Part shown: positions 63,374 to 64,000 of the stretch, in pieces
How positions within the stretch are numbered: position 1 is the stretch's first letter
Layout: each line of letters starts with the position of its first letter
Assembly (NCBI GenBank): GCA_964496595.1
Contig: CAZCAI010000005.1
Coordinates: forward strand, 1-64,000
DNA length: 64,000 bases
Reading direction: 5' to 3'
Origin: JAAAOZ01 sp964496595
GTDB taxonomy: Bacteria; Chloroflexota; Anaerolineae; B4-G1; SLSP01
Position numbers and translations under genes: made by a program
The notes under the pieces: model-generated
The model's input: only the letters and a program-made list of their open reading frames with translations
Databases searched by the model: none
Told to the model about the DNA's origin: nothing

Positions 63374-64000
63374 ATGAAAGATAACCCCTACGTTGGCCCT
63401 CGGCCATACACCCGCGCCGACCGCGACCGCTTCTACGGGCGCAGCCGCGAATCCCGCGACCTGCTAGCGAAGGTCATGGCCGAGCGCGTCGTCCTCTTCT
63501 ACGCTCAATCCGGCGCGGGAAAATCCTCCCTGCTCAACGCGCAGATCATCCCCAACCTGGAGGCCGAAGGCTTCCGCGTGCTGCCCACCGCGCGCGTCGG
63601 CAGCGACCCGCCGCCCGGCATCGCGCCCGCCGATGTGGACAACATCTTCATCTTTAGCGCGCTCCAATCCCTGGCCGGCGACCGCGTGGCCGTCGCCAGG
63701 CTGACGCGCCACACGCTGCTCGACTTTTTCCGGGACTACGGCTGGATCTTCGACCAGAGCGCGCGGCCCGCCGACTCCCCGCCCCTGACGATAGAGCTTT
63801 CCCCACCCGCGCAAGCGCCGCTCCCCACCCTGATCTTCGATCAATTTGAGGAACTCTTCACCACGCACCGCGACCGCTGGCACGAGGCGCGCGGCTTCTT
63901 CGGCCAGATCCGCGCGGCGTTAGACGCGATGCCCGAGCTGGGTCTCATCTTCGTGATGCGCGAGGATCATGTCGCCGCCGTCGATCCCTACACGGCGATG
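63374..64000 (+). CDS. nSTAND1-family P-loop NTPase (partial at the right edge)
   Basis: At least 209 residues, running off the window. The start NPYVGPRPYTRADRDRFYGR is the hallmark of the novel STAND NTPase 1 family. Walker A follows at AQSGAGKSS (K50) and Walker B at LIFDQFEELF. STAND proteins are switch ATPases that oligomerise when a C-terminal sensor (often WD40 or other repeats) is engaged; several act in phage defence or programmed cell death. The sensor or effector part is outside the window. GGAGGAAAGG precedes the ATG at 63374. Its neighbours are toxin-antitoxin modules, which is compatible with a defence setting but not proof. Confidence 0.88.
   Translation, partial: MKDNPYVGPRPYTRADRDRFYGRSRESRDLLAKVMAERVVLFYAQSGAGKSSLLNAQIIPNLEAEGFRVLPTARVGSDPPPGIAPADVDNIFIFSALQSLAGDRVAVARLTRHTLLDFFRDYGWIFDQSARPADSPPLTIELSPPAQAPLPTLIFDQFEELFTTHRDRWHEARGFFGQIRAALDAMPELGLIFVMREDHVAAVDPYTAM

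Noticed and set aside
1..64000. CRISPR arrays, tRNA or rRNA genes
   Set aside because: No regularly spaced direct repeats, and no tRNA- or rRNA-like sequence noticed when reading both strands.
1..64000. Insertion sequences or prophage
   Set aside because: No transposase, integrase or phage structural gene; only small non-coding repeats are present.

Overview
The window looks like part of a Chloroflexota genome, most likely of the Anaerolineae/Caldilineae/Ardenticatenia type. This rests on style, not on a marker gene: very long multi-GAF sensor proteins, an SH3b protein with a Thr/Pro linker, an nSTAND1 NTPase, a NAD-dependent ligase next to beta-helix and DUF2142-like membrane genes, and GC-rich coding sequence. 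One 100-N scaffold gap (30118-30217) indicates a draft or metagenome assembly.

Left edge (1-353): a 7Fe/8Fe-type ferredoxin on the minus strand, running off the window, with its own sigma70-like promoter overlapping the stop codon of the next gene.

Main block (354-54613, minus strand): 26 co-directional genes, most of them overlapping or only a few bases apart. Transcription would start at an extended -10 site near 54650. The order is two single-domain receiver proteins, a HAMP-GAF histidine kinase, then a long series of receptors, and last a 2396-residue hybrid histidine kinase with about eleven GAF-like domains and two receivers. Between the two kinases lie 17 GAF receptors with no kinase, cyclase, phosphodiesterase, methyl-accepting or DNA-binding domain. 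Each ends in the same roughly 60-residue tail, which looks like the first helix and strand of a GAF domain that stops there. Their inputs differ: seven have about six membrane helices, eight have two helices around an extracytoplasmic domain plus HAMP, one carries a fused substrate-binding protein, and one is soluble with a LacI-type ligand domain. Four free-standing substrate-binding proteins from four different families are interspersed with no transporter genes. Each lies immediately upstream of a two-helix HAMP receptor, and the order six-helix receptor, binding protein, HAMP receptor recurs along the block. I read this as a sensory array in which many receptors feed one or two kinases; the wiring is inference. 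A DedA-family membrane protein sits in the middle. Palindromic repeats occupy the few larger gaps.

Right part (54939-61584, plus strand): an SH3b protein, ligA, a secreted parallel beta-helix protein and a large polytopic DUF2142/GT39-like protein; the last three form a tight run.

Far right (61688-64000): a DUF4258/YgiT-type toxin-antitoxin-like pair (minus), a RHH/PIN VapBC-like pair (plus) whose PIN gene ends inside an 18-bp inverted-repeat element, and the start of an nSTAND1 NTPase running off the window.
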